NCBI GenBank assembly: GCA_028532985.1 | Contig: JANCIK010000004.1 | Location: 2,976,001 to 3,040,000, forward strand | Source: Stropharia rugosoannulata | Taxonomy: Eukaryota; Basidiomycota; Agaricomycetes; Agaricales; Strophariaceae | Reading direction: 5' to 3' | Length of the DNA: 64,000 bases | Part shown: in pieces, positions 1 to 12,529 of the stretch | Position numbering within the stretch: the first letter of the stretch is position 1 | Layout: each line of letters begins with the position of its first letter | Notes under the pieces: generated by a model | What the model was told of the DNA's origin: nothing | Seen by the model: only the letters and a program-made list of their open reading frames with translations | Databases searched by the model: none | Position numbers and translations under genes: made by a program

Positions 1-11
1 CGGTCATTAAT

Positions 12-2673
12 TTAATAGGCGACCCTACTGGTCAAGCCTTCCGACTCTCTGGCATAGCATCGGTGCTGGCTGACTTCGTAAGCAAACCTTGATACGAAGC
101 TTGTGGCTCCTGCAGAGATTGGGAGAGTATCCTGAAGAGCGGATGTAACGCCATATTTCCCTGCCGTCACAACCCCATAGGATGACTTGACGTTGCTGTC
201 AACACCGGCCGCGTCTGCAAAATCGATCTCAGGTATGCCCAGAGCGTGCTTGACGACAACAATAGCTGCGAGATGTATGCGTTAGGACTGTTAATCACAG
301 AAAGGCTTCGTACTCACCACTACCGATGGCTCCGATAGCCTTACAGTGACCAAAGGCCTCGCGAATCCAGTGGATGGCGCGACCGTTCGACACAAGGCTC
401 TTAGCATGCTCGCCCGAAGGGATAAATATGGCGTCGAACATAGTCGAACGTTGGCCTTCATAGTGATGGTCCGCGACAATGCCCGAGCCCGTACCGATTG
501 CCTCGCCCTGTGAGTAAATCTTACCGCGGCGGGGACCAATGACCCATGTGGTTGCCTTTCCAGCCGCTAGTAACCCGCGAATTGCCTCGACCTCGACCAT
601 ATTGAAGCCGTCTGCGATGAGAACTGCAATCCGACGAGTGGCGATCGTAGGTATCTTGGGCGCGAAATATAACTGTGAAAGCGTTGCGTCCTTCTTGCCG
701 TGGTTCGGGCGCACAGGTTTGTCTGGCAAAGTGCCGTTCACGTTAATCGCCACAGCCTTAGCGAGGTCGTAGTCGATGTTGTTGAGGAGGTGCGTGTAAC
801 TCTTATAAACGCGTTCGTCGTCGCAGTGACTCAACTCGAATGAAATGGCTGCAATTAGATGACTCTTCTCGTATTCAGTGAGCGAGTTATAGAACAGTTG
901 GGCTTGCTTGTAATGCTCTTGGAACTTGGGCGTACGCGCGCGCTGTTTGATTCCCGAAATTTTCTCGGGATAGCTTCAAAGAAAAATGATTAACGAAGAT
1001 TTAGGGTAAACTTGTGAATACCACTCACTCAGCATATCCTCCAGCCGATGGAGGTACAGTAGGGTTGACGCCGTCACGGTTAGGGTAATAATTGATGGTG
1101 CCCTTCGTGATGGTGTGTCGAGCTTGACCATCTCGGTTGTTATTCATTACTGGACAAATTGGTCGATTAATAGGCAACTGATTCATGTCGTTAATTATAT
1201 GTCATCGTAGAAGAGGTCAACAACTTACAGATTCCCAGTTAATACCCAACCTGGTTATTTGAGTGTCAAAGTAAGAGAAGTTTCTTCCTTGGAGCAAGGG
1301 ATCGTCGCTAAATCCAATACCAGGAACGACATGGCTAGTGCAAAATGCAACTTGCTCGACCTCCGTGAAGTATTCATCAACTGTACGATTGAGCTCAAAC
1401 TCGCCTATCGGCTGGATAGGCACCAAGTCGGCAGGCCAGACTTTCGTTGCATCTAAGATGTCAAATTCGAAATTGTGTTCGTCCTTCTCCTCGATCACCT
1501 GAACGGCAAATGTCCATTTCGGATAAACCCCACTCTTTATGGCCTCTTCAAGATCCTTTCGATGGAAATCTAAGGCAGATAAATAACATGGTTGAAAAAA
1601 AACATTCGACAGCACATACCGGGGTCTTGTCCAGCAAGCTTGAGTGCCTCATCCCACATGAGGCTATGGACTCCGAGCTCTGGAGTCATATGGAACTTGA
1701 CAAATACACGTTTCCCTTCCTTGTTGATCAAGGTGTAGGTGTTGACTCCAAAACCTTGAACCATTCTGTACGACCTCGGGATACCTGAAGTAATGTTGAA
1801 CGTTTCCCATAAATGGTACAAGTAATAATCAACAAACCTCTGTCAGACATAACCCACATAACCATATGCGCCGCTGGAGGGTGTATCAGGCAGAGCTCAT
1901 AACGCTAAGAAGTGGAGCTTACTCTCGGGCTGGAGGCCTACGAAGTCCCAGAAGTTGTTGTGCGCACTCTGGCCTTGGGGGACCTCATTCTGAGGTTCAG
2001 GCTTTACAGCATGAATAATATCAGGGAATTTAATAGCATCTTGGATGAAGAAAACTGGTATGTCGTTCCCAACGAGGTCCCAATTGCCTTCTGGCGTGTA
2101 GAACTTCATCGCAAAGCCACGAACATCGCGTACAGTGTCCTGTGTAGGTGAAACGACCCAATTGATCAGTATATATACTATGAAAGGGTGAATGTATGCG
2201 GCTTACCGCGCTTCCGCGAGAGCCTTGGACAGTGCTGAAGCGGATAAAGATGGGCGTGGTACGTGATGGGTCCGTCAGGACGCCAGCTGAAGTCCATTTG
2301 GATGCGCGGTCATCGAAGACGCGGAATGTACCATGGGCACCAGCGCCGCGCGCGTGCACGACCCGTTCGGGAATCCGCTCATGGTCGAAGCGGTGGATCT
2401 TCTCTCGTCCAACGTGGTCTTCCAAGAGAGCAGGCCCAATCGAGTCCCCTCCCCCGGCGCGCAGCCTTCATAGCATAAGACGTATGAGCAGCTTGCCGAG
2501 AAAAACGAAGTGGACAGTTACCAGTTATCGGTGTCCGACACCGGCACGCCGAAATCTGTGGTCATGCCTGTCTTTGTGGTAGGCTCGACCTTGTTGCGCT
2601 CCATATCTCTTAATTTGGCGCTCTCTGTGACGGCGCTGAAGGCCTGTTGGAATGCTGTTGTGATGGAAGACAT
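12..2673 (-). CDS. Large-subunit (HPII-type) catalase with C-terminal DJ-1/PfpI-like domain
   Basis: Converts hydrogen peroxide to water and oxygen. The start at 2673 opens [12 protein letters not shown] and leads into the catalase core. Visible landmarks are the distal histidine region [11 protein letters not shown], the TVQGSRGSA strand, the [13 protein letters not shown] block and the haem-tyrosine segment [14 protein letters not shown]. The C-terminal exon at about 295-834 holds a class-I glutamine amidotransferase/DJ-1-like domain ([19 protein letters not shown]), which marks large-subunit catalases of about 700 residues. The last exon ends [11 protein letters not shown]...VAY with the stop at 12-14. 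Several introns interrupt the gene, for example about 262-317, where a CTAAC branch-like site is visible. A TATA-like sequence lies about 55 bp upstream. The family is certain; individual splice sites are estimates. Confidence 0.93.
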
Positions 2674-2726
2674 GGTGATAAGATGCTATGAAAGTGTAAG
2701 GAGGTGACAGCAGACGCTCGCCGCGC

Positions 2727-2734
2727 CTTATATA
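2727..2734 (-). promoter_or_regulatory. TATA-like box of the catalase gene
   Basis: On the minus strand the sequence reads TATATAAG, ending 54 bp before the catalase ATG at 2673, a usual distance for a fungal core promoter. Confidence 0.5.
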
Positions 2735-3196
2735 CTAATGACGTATGCGCTTTTCTGTGCCCTTCTCCCCGTTCCAAGCCAAATTACGGTGCGGGTGGAG
2801 TGCATCGGAGCGTCCAGAAACACGCGCGTCATACAGGTCAGGTGATATTCACTGTGATATTTGCAAGCAGGCAGCTGAAGAATCAGTTGGGTTAATGGAT
2901 ATACCCTCTAGCGTTACTATGAGGATAGGTTCAGGGATGACGATACTCATTTTACCTTGTTCTATACGGCTGGGGCTGATGCATGATGGCCGATAGAAAT
3001 CAAACCGTTGCGTCATGAGTGCGTTTGTCATGGGTGCGTTTGATGGTGTTCCGAAAGAGGAAATTCTCTTGCCACTTTGAACATGCCCTCCAACGGCAAT
3101 GCGGCACCTAGCCCTAACATTCGCACGCCGTCCCACTTGTATCTCTTGCAGTGCCAGTTTGTTCCAGTAACAGATTTGTCATGGATTGAAAGAAGA

Positions 3197-3478
3197 TTAT
3201 TGCACACGTCTTTGCTTTTCCTCGCTCTGCACCTCTGGTTTTTGTTTTGCCAGCTGATCGGAGAAATCCTGGTAATATGAACGAAACGAAGCTTCGGCCG
3301 AAATTGTCAATAACATATCTAACAGAATGACAAGCGGTTCGCCTTGTTGATAATGATCCCGAGACTCGAGTACTGGTATGGAACAAGTCGTAAAAGCGTC
3401 CAGAAGCGAGACTCCAGAAAATTTGTAATTTGGACGAATAACCATTATGTTCGTCATTATATTCCGACTGTGCGGCAT
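3197..3478 (-). CDS. Possible small hypothetical protein (93 aa)
   Basis: An open frame between the catalase promoter and the PDX1 3' end. Its C-terminal half (FRSYYQDFSDQLAKQKPEVQ) is charged and protein-like, but I recognise no family. There is no signal peptide or membrane segment. It may be an exon of a larger unrecognised gene or chance. The rest of 2735-3602 shows nothing else beyond two imperfect copies of a TGNGTGCGTTTGNT-like motif near 3018-3045. Confidence 0.2.
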   Translation of the reverse strand: MPHSRNIMTNIMVIRPNYKFSGVSLLDAFTTCSIPVLESRDHYQQGEPLVILLDMLLTISAEASFRSYYQDFSDQLAKQKPEVQSEEKQRRVQ

Positions 3479-3602
3479 AAAGCGTCAACGTTCAACCTTC
3501 AAACTGGGGATAATTCAATCTGCAAGACGGAAATTCCATCATAACAGAATCTATAGGGGGGCTCTATGGTAAAGATAGGTTGTGAAATCCTGGCCAACAT
3601 TT

Positions 3603-4868
3603 CTAGAAGAGACCATCCAGATATGAGGGGGACTTCTTGTCCTGGGAAACCGGGGTCGTGGATGATGAAGGGGCGGCTTTGGGAACTGGAGGAAGGTAGT
3701 CCGCGAGTATAGAGTCGAAGTCTGCATTTTTGATGCCTGAAGCGTGATTAGAGACACGGTTAAACAAATCGTCGTTGTGAAGGGACTTACTAGCCGGGAT
3801 GGCGTTCCTCTGTTTCAGAGACGCCTGGAGCATGGACGAGACAACCAAGCGACGGAGCGCGGGTCCGTCCAGAGGAGCCTACAGATGAATTGGTAAGAAA
3901 TATGTTGGAACAGTCAGAAAGTAGTTACCTTCGCAGGAGCAGGGGCAGCGGCCTTTTGACCCGGCGCCGTGGTCGCATTCGCCTCTTGAATAGGAGAGGG
4001 ACCGAACTTGAACGTTCCAAGAGGATTCGATGTCTTTCCAAGGAAAGTAAGTACGTCGCCCTTCGTCAGCATGCCGCGCACGCCCGTGCCCTTGATCTTG
4101 TCGGCTTGGGTGATGTTGTTTTCCAACAACAGCCTGTGCACGGACGGGAACAGCGGACGCGCATGCTCAGGAGGTGCATGGCCTTGCGCCTCGGGGGACT
4201 GGGGTGGCGGCGACCCGGCGGTAAAGAGGCCGCTGGGGTTTGGCGTCGGGAGAGGGGTCGATGAGGACGCTTCAGCTTGTTTTGGGGCAGCGGGTGCGTC
4301 TTCTTTGGGGATCTCCAGGTTGGAGATATCGTCTCCCTCTTCTGCGAGGAGGGCAATAATTTTACCTATAGGGACATTCTTGGTCCCGTCGGGAGCCTGG
4401 CGTAGAAAGAGTAAATTGCTAAGTCCAGCAAAGGCTAGGATTGGTCTTAGGTCGCACCAGAATTTTGCCCATAATCCCATCCTCCTGTGCTTCGACGTCA
4501 ATAGTCGCCTTGTCCGTTTCCTATTTGTCAAGTAACAAATGAGTTACTGCCCCGAAGGACAAAACGGAATGCCTCCACGGAGACAATAACAGCTCACAAT
4601 TTCGAGAAGGACATCTCCCTGAACAAAGGACTCGCCCTCCTTCTTTTTCCAGGACGCAATTCCACCCTCGGTCATGGTAGGCGACATGGCAGGCATCTGG
4701 AAGTTGGTGATAGCGCGCCGCGACGCAGAGCTGTGCAGCACTGGGGAGTCGTGAGCGAGCGAACGCACTGGAGAGCCTGGATGACTCACATCGCTGAGCA
4801 TGGCCTGTTGGGGCGCAAGCTCGTTTCGAGAGAGCAGCGACTCTGGAGATTATGCTGGTCGACGCCAT
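3603..4868 (-). CDS. PDX1: Pyruvate dehydrogenase complex E3-binding protein (protein X)
   Basis: Anchors dihydrolipoamide dehydrogenase (E3) to the E2 core of the mitochondrial pyruvate dehydrogenase complex. The start MASTSIISRVAALSKRA looks like a mitochondrial presequence. The lipoyl domain follows (MPAMSPTMTEGGIASWKKKE, then ETDKATIDVEAQEDGIMGKI), with the lipoylated lysine codon at 4509-4511. After an Ala/Pro linker comes the E3-binding domain (FPSVHRLLLENNITQADKIK, GVRGMLTKGDVLTFLG). The C-terminus is DGPALRRLVVSSML, ending YLDGLF. There is no E2 acyltransferase domain, which separates it from E2. I place five introns, after HAQR, LLEI, GKIL, APAK and AIPA. It is divergent from the SCAP gene, 211 bp apart. 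A degenerate paralogue lies at 12530-13624. Confidence 0.92.
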
Positions 4869-5079
4869 TGTGGACGAGGTAGACGAGGATGACGGCGAGG
4901 ACCGAGTAATTGGGGTTTGACGCGGTGCACGTGCGGGGCCCGAAATTGAGAACGTGGAAATGGAGGCAGCTTTCGCTTACCCGCTGGGGCTTACGGCGCA
5001 TTTCATCTAACCTCCGGAATATGACCTTTGCCTGGCTCTGACTTGCTCTCCTTTCCTCTGCCCCCTCCCACTCCCAACA
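4869..5079. promoter_or_regulatory. Shared divergent promoter of PDX1 and the SCAP-like gene
   Basis: Only 211 bp separate the two start codons, so both promoters and 5' leaders must fit here. No clear TATA box is visible. The right half on the plus strand is pyrimidine-rich (about 5041-5077), a common feature just upstream of fungal start sites. Confidence 0.5.
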
Positions 5080-8000
5080 ATGTCCGCCCACGCCCCAGGC
5101 TACCTCCAGCGGGTGCGAGCCCTCGGCCAGCGTTTCTTTCTGCAGTTCGGCCTGTAAGCCTGCCCGTCTCTGTCCCGTCCGCTTCCCTGACATTTCTTCC
5201 GCAGACACTGTGCAACCCACCAGGTCCGGGTCATCCTCATCTCCAGCATCGTCATCACCTCGCTCTTCTATCCCGCGCTCGACCTCTACACCTCCTCGCG
5301 CACAGCATCCCAGTCCATTCTCGACGGAATTGTGTCCCCCGTCTCCGCCTCCATCGAAAACGACCTCGTCAACATCTGGGCGGTCCAGGACACTCTCCGT
5401 ATTCACGAGGATCCAGTGACCCGCGCAAAATGCAGGGATGGCAATGTCGTCCGCGTCGAGCGCATATTCATCCAGAGTGCGCTGGTCGAGGAGGATGGCG
5501 CAGCGCTGAATAACCAGATTTTTCTGTCGACCCACAATCTCGAGCAACGCTTGCAAGACACACACTGCCTCAAAGCGCAGGCCGGAAAATGCCTTGTCAT
5601 CTCCCCCCTCGCCTTCTGGGGCTACGATCACGACCTGCTGCGCAACGACGCGAACATCCTCGACACCCTCATCCATTCTAAGAATGTAACAATAGCCGGT
5701 ATTCCTATCACACCACAAATGGTCCTCGCCGGCCGTGGCTTGTATGACCACCACGTCGGGGGCGGTGCTAAATTCGACTACGCCAACTTCTTGGCGCTCA
5801 CGTATTTCTTTCCGGACAGTTCATGTTGGAATTCAGAGGCCGAGCACAACCAGTGGCTCCAACTGGTGGATAAGGCGCTTTCTCAGGACGGAGATATAGC
5901 ACCACAGGGTCGCGAGGCTTCCCTAATAGCTCTAGAGGTGCGCGATATATTAGCCTGCATGACTTCTGCATTTCTAATTCAGCCACCACTTTTTGCGCTT
6001 GCTACATACAGTATGACCCACACCGGTCAGATAGGTCAAAGGGCTGGTCAGCGCTATCAGCCTTCCTTTATTTAGCATACATCAGTTTCTTTGCCTACGT
6101 CGTCTGGTCGGTTCGGCGCATAGACACTGTTCATTCGCGACTGGGAGTAACCTTCACCGCGCTTGTCGAAATTGCTGTGTCCACCATCACGTCTCTCAGC
6201 GTCTGCTCGCTTGTGGGATTCAAAATCACTATGGTGCCGTGGTACGCATTTGTCTTCCCGCGTGGATCGCTCTCATGACTAATTCCTGTACCCAACCGCA
6301 GGGAGCTCTTACCGATCGTTATCGTCTTTGTCGGCGCTGAAAATATGTTTAACCTGGTCAGTAATTTAGCCGCCGTTCTAGGCTCCCATTATTGATGTAC
6401 ATCCAGGTCGATGCCATTGGAAAAACGTCTGTAACTCTATCAGTGAAGCAACGGATCGCAGAGGGCCTCAGCCGCGCAGGGACCTCGAACACGCTCAAGG
6501 TCGTCTCTTACAACTCAATATTGGGTATTATTGCGGTCTTTACGAATGGCGCGGTACGCCAGTTCTGCATCTTTGCGATTGTGGTATTGGTGGCGCATTG
6601 GTTCTTGGCCCATACTTTCTTCATTGCAGTCCTGTCTATTGATATAGCTCGTCTCGAGGTGTGTGCATACATTTCATACATTCTGTCTTACGTATTCAAC
6701 AATTAACGAACGTTTCTATAAACGTCTAGCTGGAGGAGCTTCTGCGCCACGATGCCACCCTTGCCCCTGCGCCGTCCACCTTCCACAAGGAGCAATCATC
6801 GACCAAACACCCTCGCACTGGATGGCAGAAGCTCGTATTGACTACCCAAAACTTGTTGAAGGGAAGAGCGGCGACTAATATCAGTCTCTTGATGGCAAGT
6901 GTTTCGATCTTGAACCATCCCCGAACGGGCCTGACATTGGTTTAGCTCCTCGGTATCGCTGGAACACTGTATTACACAACATACACCGCGTCAACGACAC
7001 CTGCCCTCCCTAAGTCACTCGGAGCCATTTCGCGTACGAAGACGCGCCTCGTAGCTGACGTAGTGTCACCCGCGGAGCGAATATGGAAGATACTCAATCC
7101 GGCACAGGCGCCACTCCTTCATCTCCGAATCGAGGCACCGACCGTTGTCACCTTTCACGCTGGAGAGGCATCCGCTAGCCAGGCATCGACACTTCTAGCT
7201 TCGTCGCGTTATACCATGCGCACGGTGCGCTTCGTGTTGTGGATCCTAACCATAATGGTACTCCCGATTGCAGGAACTACTGGAGCTTTGTGGGGCCTGC
7301 TTATCTATTTGTTGCGCAATACGGAACTCTTAGAGGCTCAGCGGAATCGTTCGGATGCCCTTACGCACGACTCCGAGGAGAAGAAACTGAAAGATGAAAT
7401 CTCCTTTTCGACGCTTCCTAGAGCATTCACGAGTGATGTCGATTTTATCGCAGCCAGCAAGGACGGAAAAACTGTCGTGTCGGTTGGGCTACGGAACGAA
7501 ATCATTGTTTGGAACTCGGACCGCAGAAAACATATTGCTATTGATGCGGCGAACGTTTTGCTCCGCATGGCCAGTTCATCGTCGTGCGCGGCATCGACAG
7601 TGACTTCTGTGACCGTGGATGACTATGGCCGCTACTTTGCTGTTGGTACTGGTGCCGGACTAATCGCTGCATGGAGTTTGGATAAAGCTGGAAATGCGAA
7701 GGCTCTCCCTCTGCTGTCTCTGGAGCATTCGTCCGCTGGAGTTACAGCCATGCAGTTTGTGCCACCGATAACTAGAAAGAGGCCGCGCACGAACTCAGAA
7801 TTAGGGTCGCCGGACTCGCTTGGGCCCAAGAGTATTGTTTTACTCGCTACATACGAAAACGGCGTTGCTGCTCGCTGGTCGTTCGCTGCTTTCCCCAGCG
7901 TCGCGTTGTTCTCGCCATCAAAACCGATTCCAGTCGTACGCTCTTTGCTTGTCAGTGTCTTCCCCGAAAATCGCGTACTGGTTGCTTTTTGCCTTGAAGA

Positions 8001-9171
8001 TGGTTCACTGGATTTGGCCGAGACAGGAGAGTACGAGCCCACAGTTCTGGAAGAGTGTCGCATTCAGGCCGGAACCGCCATGGACATCGTTACTCAGGTA
8101 CACGCTTGTACTTCGGACTTGTACGGCAGCAGGCGGCTGGTCATCGCTGCTACCACCGAATCGGGTGTCGTCTCTCTTTGGGACGGGAAGACCAGCGAGT
8201 GCATATCGCTTCTCGACAATGCGTATGGGCCCGTCTCCACTCTGCGCGTGTCTCCCGTCAAATGCACAACCTGCCGCATCTGCGGGCAGCTCCCAGCAGA
8301 GAGTGTCGTTCTTGCGTTCTCCGCGGCAGACCGCGTCTGGTTTTTCAAGCTCTTCCTCGAAGACCCAGCGCGCCGCTGCACGTGCACGCATCAGCAGCAG
8401 CAGCAGCAACTGCACAGTATGTCGTCAAGAGAGAGTTTGCGCGGGGCGAGCCGCCGCGCGCGCAGCGACAGTGGGAGCACCGCGTCCTCACGCACAAACT
8501 CACCGCTGATCCCGCGCGCACGGCTCGCCACGGCGTTCGAGAGCCCCGCGCCTGCCTTCCCTGTCTCCGCGCACGGTGTGCACTCGCGCCGGGCGTCGGA
8601 GAAGGACAGCAGCCGCCGCTCGTCGGAGCTGCTGACCGTGCCGTTCCCCGGGGCGCTTGCTCGAGGAGACGACGGTGATGCGGACGGGAGCGACCGGAGC
8701 GGGACGACGACACCCACGAACGCCGCGCCGAAATCGATATGGTGCCATGCCCTGCTTGCGCTCGTTGCGGAGGCGAGCTGCGAGCGCGGCTGCTGGGATA
8801 TGACAAACCGGAGCTTCGTTGGTATACGGCGGATACAGCGCGCGCTGGAGAAGGCGCGGAGCCCGCTGATTGATAGTCGATCTTTTGGCTCTGGGGAGGT
8901 AGGACTGACAAGTTCGACGCTGGAACGATGGGAAATATGGACGTTTGACCCAGCGCTAGGTACCGTGAGCAGTTCTTTGCTCTCCGGGCTGCCTTCGGCA
9001 GACGCGTCGGGGTCGTCGTCGCGGAGAAGTTCGTCGTCGTCACTATCATCGACAAGCGGAGGAGGGGTTGCAAGACTGCCCTTTACTCGCGTCTCACCTC
9101 TTCTTGCTGTCTCATCACATGCGATGGCTGGCTTCGGGAACACTGTTGGCGTGTTCCATTTCAGCTCTTGA
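5080..9171 (+). CDS. SCP1: SCAP-like sterol-sensing protein (SREBP escort)
   Basis: The ER/Golgi escort that controls SREBP cleavage in response to sterol and oxygen. The start MSAHAPGYLQRVR is followed by an intron after FLQFG and a membrane segment (VRVILISSIVITSLFYPALD). A lumenal loop runs to about 5940. The sterol-sensing domain spans about 6070-6660; ENMFNLVDAIGKTSVTL, IAEGLS and FFIAVLSIDIARLEL match the SCAP-type domain. Further membrane segments follow near 6945-6990 and 7220-7310. The cytosolic C-terminal half carries WD40-like repeats (for example FIAASKDGKTVVSVG and EIIVWN; TESGVVSLWDGKTSECISLL). A Ser/Arg-rich insert with a CAG-encoded polyQ run lies at about 8391-8700. The large last exon is 7063-9171. 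Fungal homologues include Cryptococcus Scp1. Confidence 0.88.
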
Positions 9172-9457
9172 GTCTTTTTCATTTTCATGTATCGTGTACT
9201 TATTCTTCCTTCGCTTGGGGTACCTGCGGGGAACTTATGTCGGTTTGAGCCGCTTTTGTTTTGGTTGGTCTTCCATGAACATCTATCGCATTGCTTTCCG
9301 CGTCTGCATCGATTTCATTTCTTGATACAACTATTCATGTTCCACTGTCCACTACAAATACATAGAAGTCCTGAACCTAAGTAATGTATGCTTATACTAT
9401 CTATACAATTGGTATACTTATGTAAAAACACAAAAATAACTGACATTGTCAATTGTT

Positions 9458-9571
9458 CGGTCACTTAAGAGCGTCCATCCAATAAATATCTAAAAATGCG
9501 GAAAAGACATTATTCGGTCACCTAAGAGTGTCTATTCAATAAAAATCCAAAAATGCAGAAAAGACACACCT
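9458..9571. repeat. Imperfect two-copy tandem repeat, 57-bp unit
   Basis: Units start at 9458 and 9515, each opening CGGTCAC(T/C)TAAGAG and sharing an AATGC(G/A)GAAAAGACA segment near the end, with scattered substitutions. It lies in the 440-bp convergent gap between the SCAP-like and NACHT genes. Nothing else is visible in that gap. Confidence 0.8.
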
Positions 9572-9611
9572 GAATTAATTAGCCAAGTCAGCCCGCTGAA
9601 GAGTATGTATG

Positions 9612-12097
9612 TCAGATGGTCAGGTGCTTGATAGTAGTCCTTGAATTGCTCACTCGACGATATGAATGGATTTCTTGATTCAACTGGTCCAACTCCGAAG
9701 AAAATCGTTTTAGCACGTAATCCTGCCTGCAGGGTTCGATACAAGAGAATTTATCCAGCACCATTCCCAATGGTCTCGTGCAACCCGCGTAAGGGAGTAA
9801 TATAATGGAGCAGTCGAGCGCCGCTTCGAAGAAAAAGTCTGCATAGGCATCATGCTGTGTACGATGCTTGTTGTCGGCCTTCCTCCCGAATTCTTTAGGG
9901 GATGCATAGGCCCATAAACGGTGAGATTCGAGGATGGCTCTGATGATGCTGTCGACAAAGGTCAAACACAGGTAGACCTGCTGCGCACACTTCTCGCTGA
10001 TGTCCGAACCTTCGGATGCAGTCCATTTGTCGTTGGCTTCCGTCATAGGATGCAGCAGGAACGCATACATGAGCTGATATGACAGATGTGCGGCCAGGGG
10101 TGACATTTGGTTACACCTGAGGCACGATTTGCGGTCTGCGTGGTCACAAATTTGAAAAATCTACCATGGGCTCAGGTCAGTACTATCTTTGACACTGTAG
10201 CGGTTGTCCTACATAGTTTTGGAAGCGGGGTTGTGCGAGAAGAGTAGTAAGAGATCGACCAAAAATCGGGTCAATCGGCCAATATGTGGCATATATGTTG
10301 TGCATATATGCATTTAGTATGCTATCTTGACCTGGGAGATCCTAACAGGAATTAAGAGTCAGAAACAAATCTGCACTGAAGAATATAGCCTCGCACAATT
10401 CGTGTAAAAGGATGGAGCAGGCGTTCCATGGCTCTTGATCTCCATAAGTGGCGAGCTCTCCAGAATGTCGACATTGTAACCAGGTCGCTTACAGAAAGAC
10501 TGCTTTCCATGTGTTCCGGAATGTTAGGAGAAAACCTTGAGAGCAGATATTGATACATCTTTACAAAATCCATGGATGCCAGATCCAGGACGAGCTCTTT
10601 TACGGAGTCTAAGCTTGCCCGGTCATAGTGATACAGGAATGAGTTAAAATGTGCTTCGAAACTTCGTCTTCCTTTTCCGGACGATGCTAGTAACAGTAGA
10701 GTGGGCTGTTATGATCTTGATCCACACTTGATAAAAGCGAACTTACCATATTGACCTTGGAGTAACCTAAGATAACCTCTGGCCAGTAACGCATGACTGT
10801 GCATCATATTTACCGAAAGAGATCCTGACCTCGAAGGATCTAAGAGATAGTCATTAAGTGATGCGTGATGCAATTTAACAGGCGTAGACCGGTCCCCGAG
10901 AGCCACGATAGATAGCATATCACCAAGAATGAGCTGCGTATCGCCTGGCTGGAAGCAAAGAAGTTCATCAAGCATATCTGGAGTTTTGAAGCTTTCATTT
11001 TCGTCATCAGTAACGGAAGGGGTAACCAGAAGCGAAAAAATTTGCATAGCCCGAGATATATCCTCTATCGAAGAAAATATATGGGTATAAAGGGCGTCAA
11101 GGGCAGCATAGGGTGCTTCATCGGCGGGTGTTGGTGCAATCCCCAGAATAATTTGAAGGCGTTCGGTAGGCCGATTTTTACTGGATTGAATATACTTGAT
11201 AACTGTCGCAGCATATATAAATTGGCCTGAAGCCCGATTGACCAGAGTCTCAACTGCATTTTGATGGGGCCAAGAAGAAGGTATGTACTCCTTTAAAGGA
11301 TGCGTGTTGCGGATTTTCCAAAATCCAGAGTACAGGTAGGTCTTAATATCGTTGGAAGTGTCGTCATCGTTGACCAGGTTAAGGCGTTGAACGGGAACGG
11401 TGTTCAACAACCCGTGGTCGAAGCGGTGGCATATATGTGCTTCCGGACGGCTTGCAATAAGAAAACGAAATGGGAGTTCAAGGTCTTTAGCAGCCCTAGC
11501 CAAAGCATCCAAGATTTCGCACTGGACTTGAATATCGTCGCATTCGTCGAGACCATCGACAACAAAGAGGCAAGGCCGTTTCTTGCGCGTGAATAACCTA
11601 GCCAAGAAGTACCTCAAGGACCGGCGGATTTTATTTGCAGGCAAGACCAGAAGATTTTTAGCTTGTGCTCCAATGCCTTTGCTGAATACACCGAGATCAT
11701 TGTCAATATATTTCTGAATGTATGGCTGTATCCCAGGGAAGCTAGACATCAGTTGATACACCAATGTCGCCACCAGCAGTCTTCCGTCCGATCTGTTCGA
11801 AGTCGAGGAGTTTCTGGAAAAGAAGAAGCATGCCGCCAGCACGCCTGCTTGTCGGCATTTCTCTGCGATCGTCTGAGCCAGTGCCGACTTTCCGGATCCT
11901 GCTGGTCCGTACAACCACATTATCGAGCTAGATGTCTTCCCCCCACCAAAGATCCAGTCCACGAGTACTTGTTGAATAACTTCCCGAGTGTCCTCATCGC
12001 ATCTTGGGGCGTCGAAGCGCTCGGCCGAGTCCAATAGTGCGCCGGGAGCAACATGTGTATAGAGGATTTCTAAAGCTAGATCCTTCGTGCTCGACAT
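9612..12097 (-). CDS. NACHT-domain NTPase (NLR-like STAND protein)
   Basis: A signal-transducing NTPase of the kind expanded in mushroom genomes, where relatives act in or are suspected of non-self recognition. The first exon (12097-10709) encodes MSSTKDLALEILYTHVAPGA, a P-loop (LYGPAGSGKSALAQTIAEKC, about residues 60-82), FFFSRNSS, and a Walker B/NACHT motif (LFVVDGLDECDD). After it, exons at about 10573-10352 and 10106-9612 keep a helical, Trp/Leu-rich character. I see no WD40, ankyrin or TPR repeats at the C-terminus, so the sensing part is unclassified. The join of the last two exons is not resolved, and the distal part could be a separate small gene. No N-terminal effector domain is recognised. 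Confidence 0.8.
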
Positions 12098-12529
12098 TAT
12101 TCGCCCGTTATAAGATCAATGGACACACCTGTCTTAGGGCTACTGGTGACATAGTTGAATTTGTCCGAACAGACAAACTGTCCCCCATTTATCTGAATAT
12201 TCGACCCATTGAAGAAGATTCGATAAGGCCCCGTTTGAGTATCGGAGCTCTTCATTGCGGCAGGTTAACGAGCTGGAGAGATGGGGTATATGTGGGAGAG
12301 CATAAGGTTCTCAGAACGGACCGCACCCATACTTATATGTACATATCCCCACGTCCACCCCAAGTCCATCTCACACCGAATGATTAGCATAGCCTCATAC
12401 GTATCAGCGTTATAACAGTGATGCAAAGTGTAGATGCCAATCACATTGCAGAAGTGTGACTTTATGTAAGGGTGTGAAGTACGTACATACATAGACACTG
12501 ACAGCGTATAGTTGTATACCGACTTGCAG
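12098..12529. other. Intergenic gap, NACHT gene and PDX1-like gene
   Basis: 432 bp between the stop of the PDX1-like gene and the start of the NACHT gene, both on the minus strand. It must hold the NACHT promoter. No coding signal or repeat is apparent. Confidence 0.5.

Noticed and set aside
4786..5754. Open frame of 322 codons on the minus strand
   Set aside because: It lies antisense over the SCAP-like N-terminal exons and the shared promoter; the plus strand carries the conserved protein.
8345..9188. Two long minus-strand frames (242 and 265 codons)
   Set aside because: Antisense shadows of the GC-rich, low-complexity part of the SCAP-like last exon, without family features.
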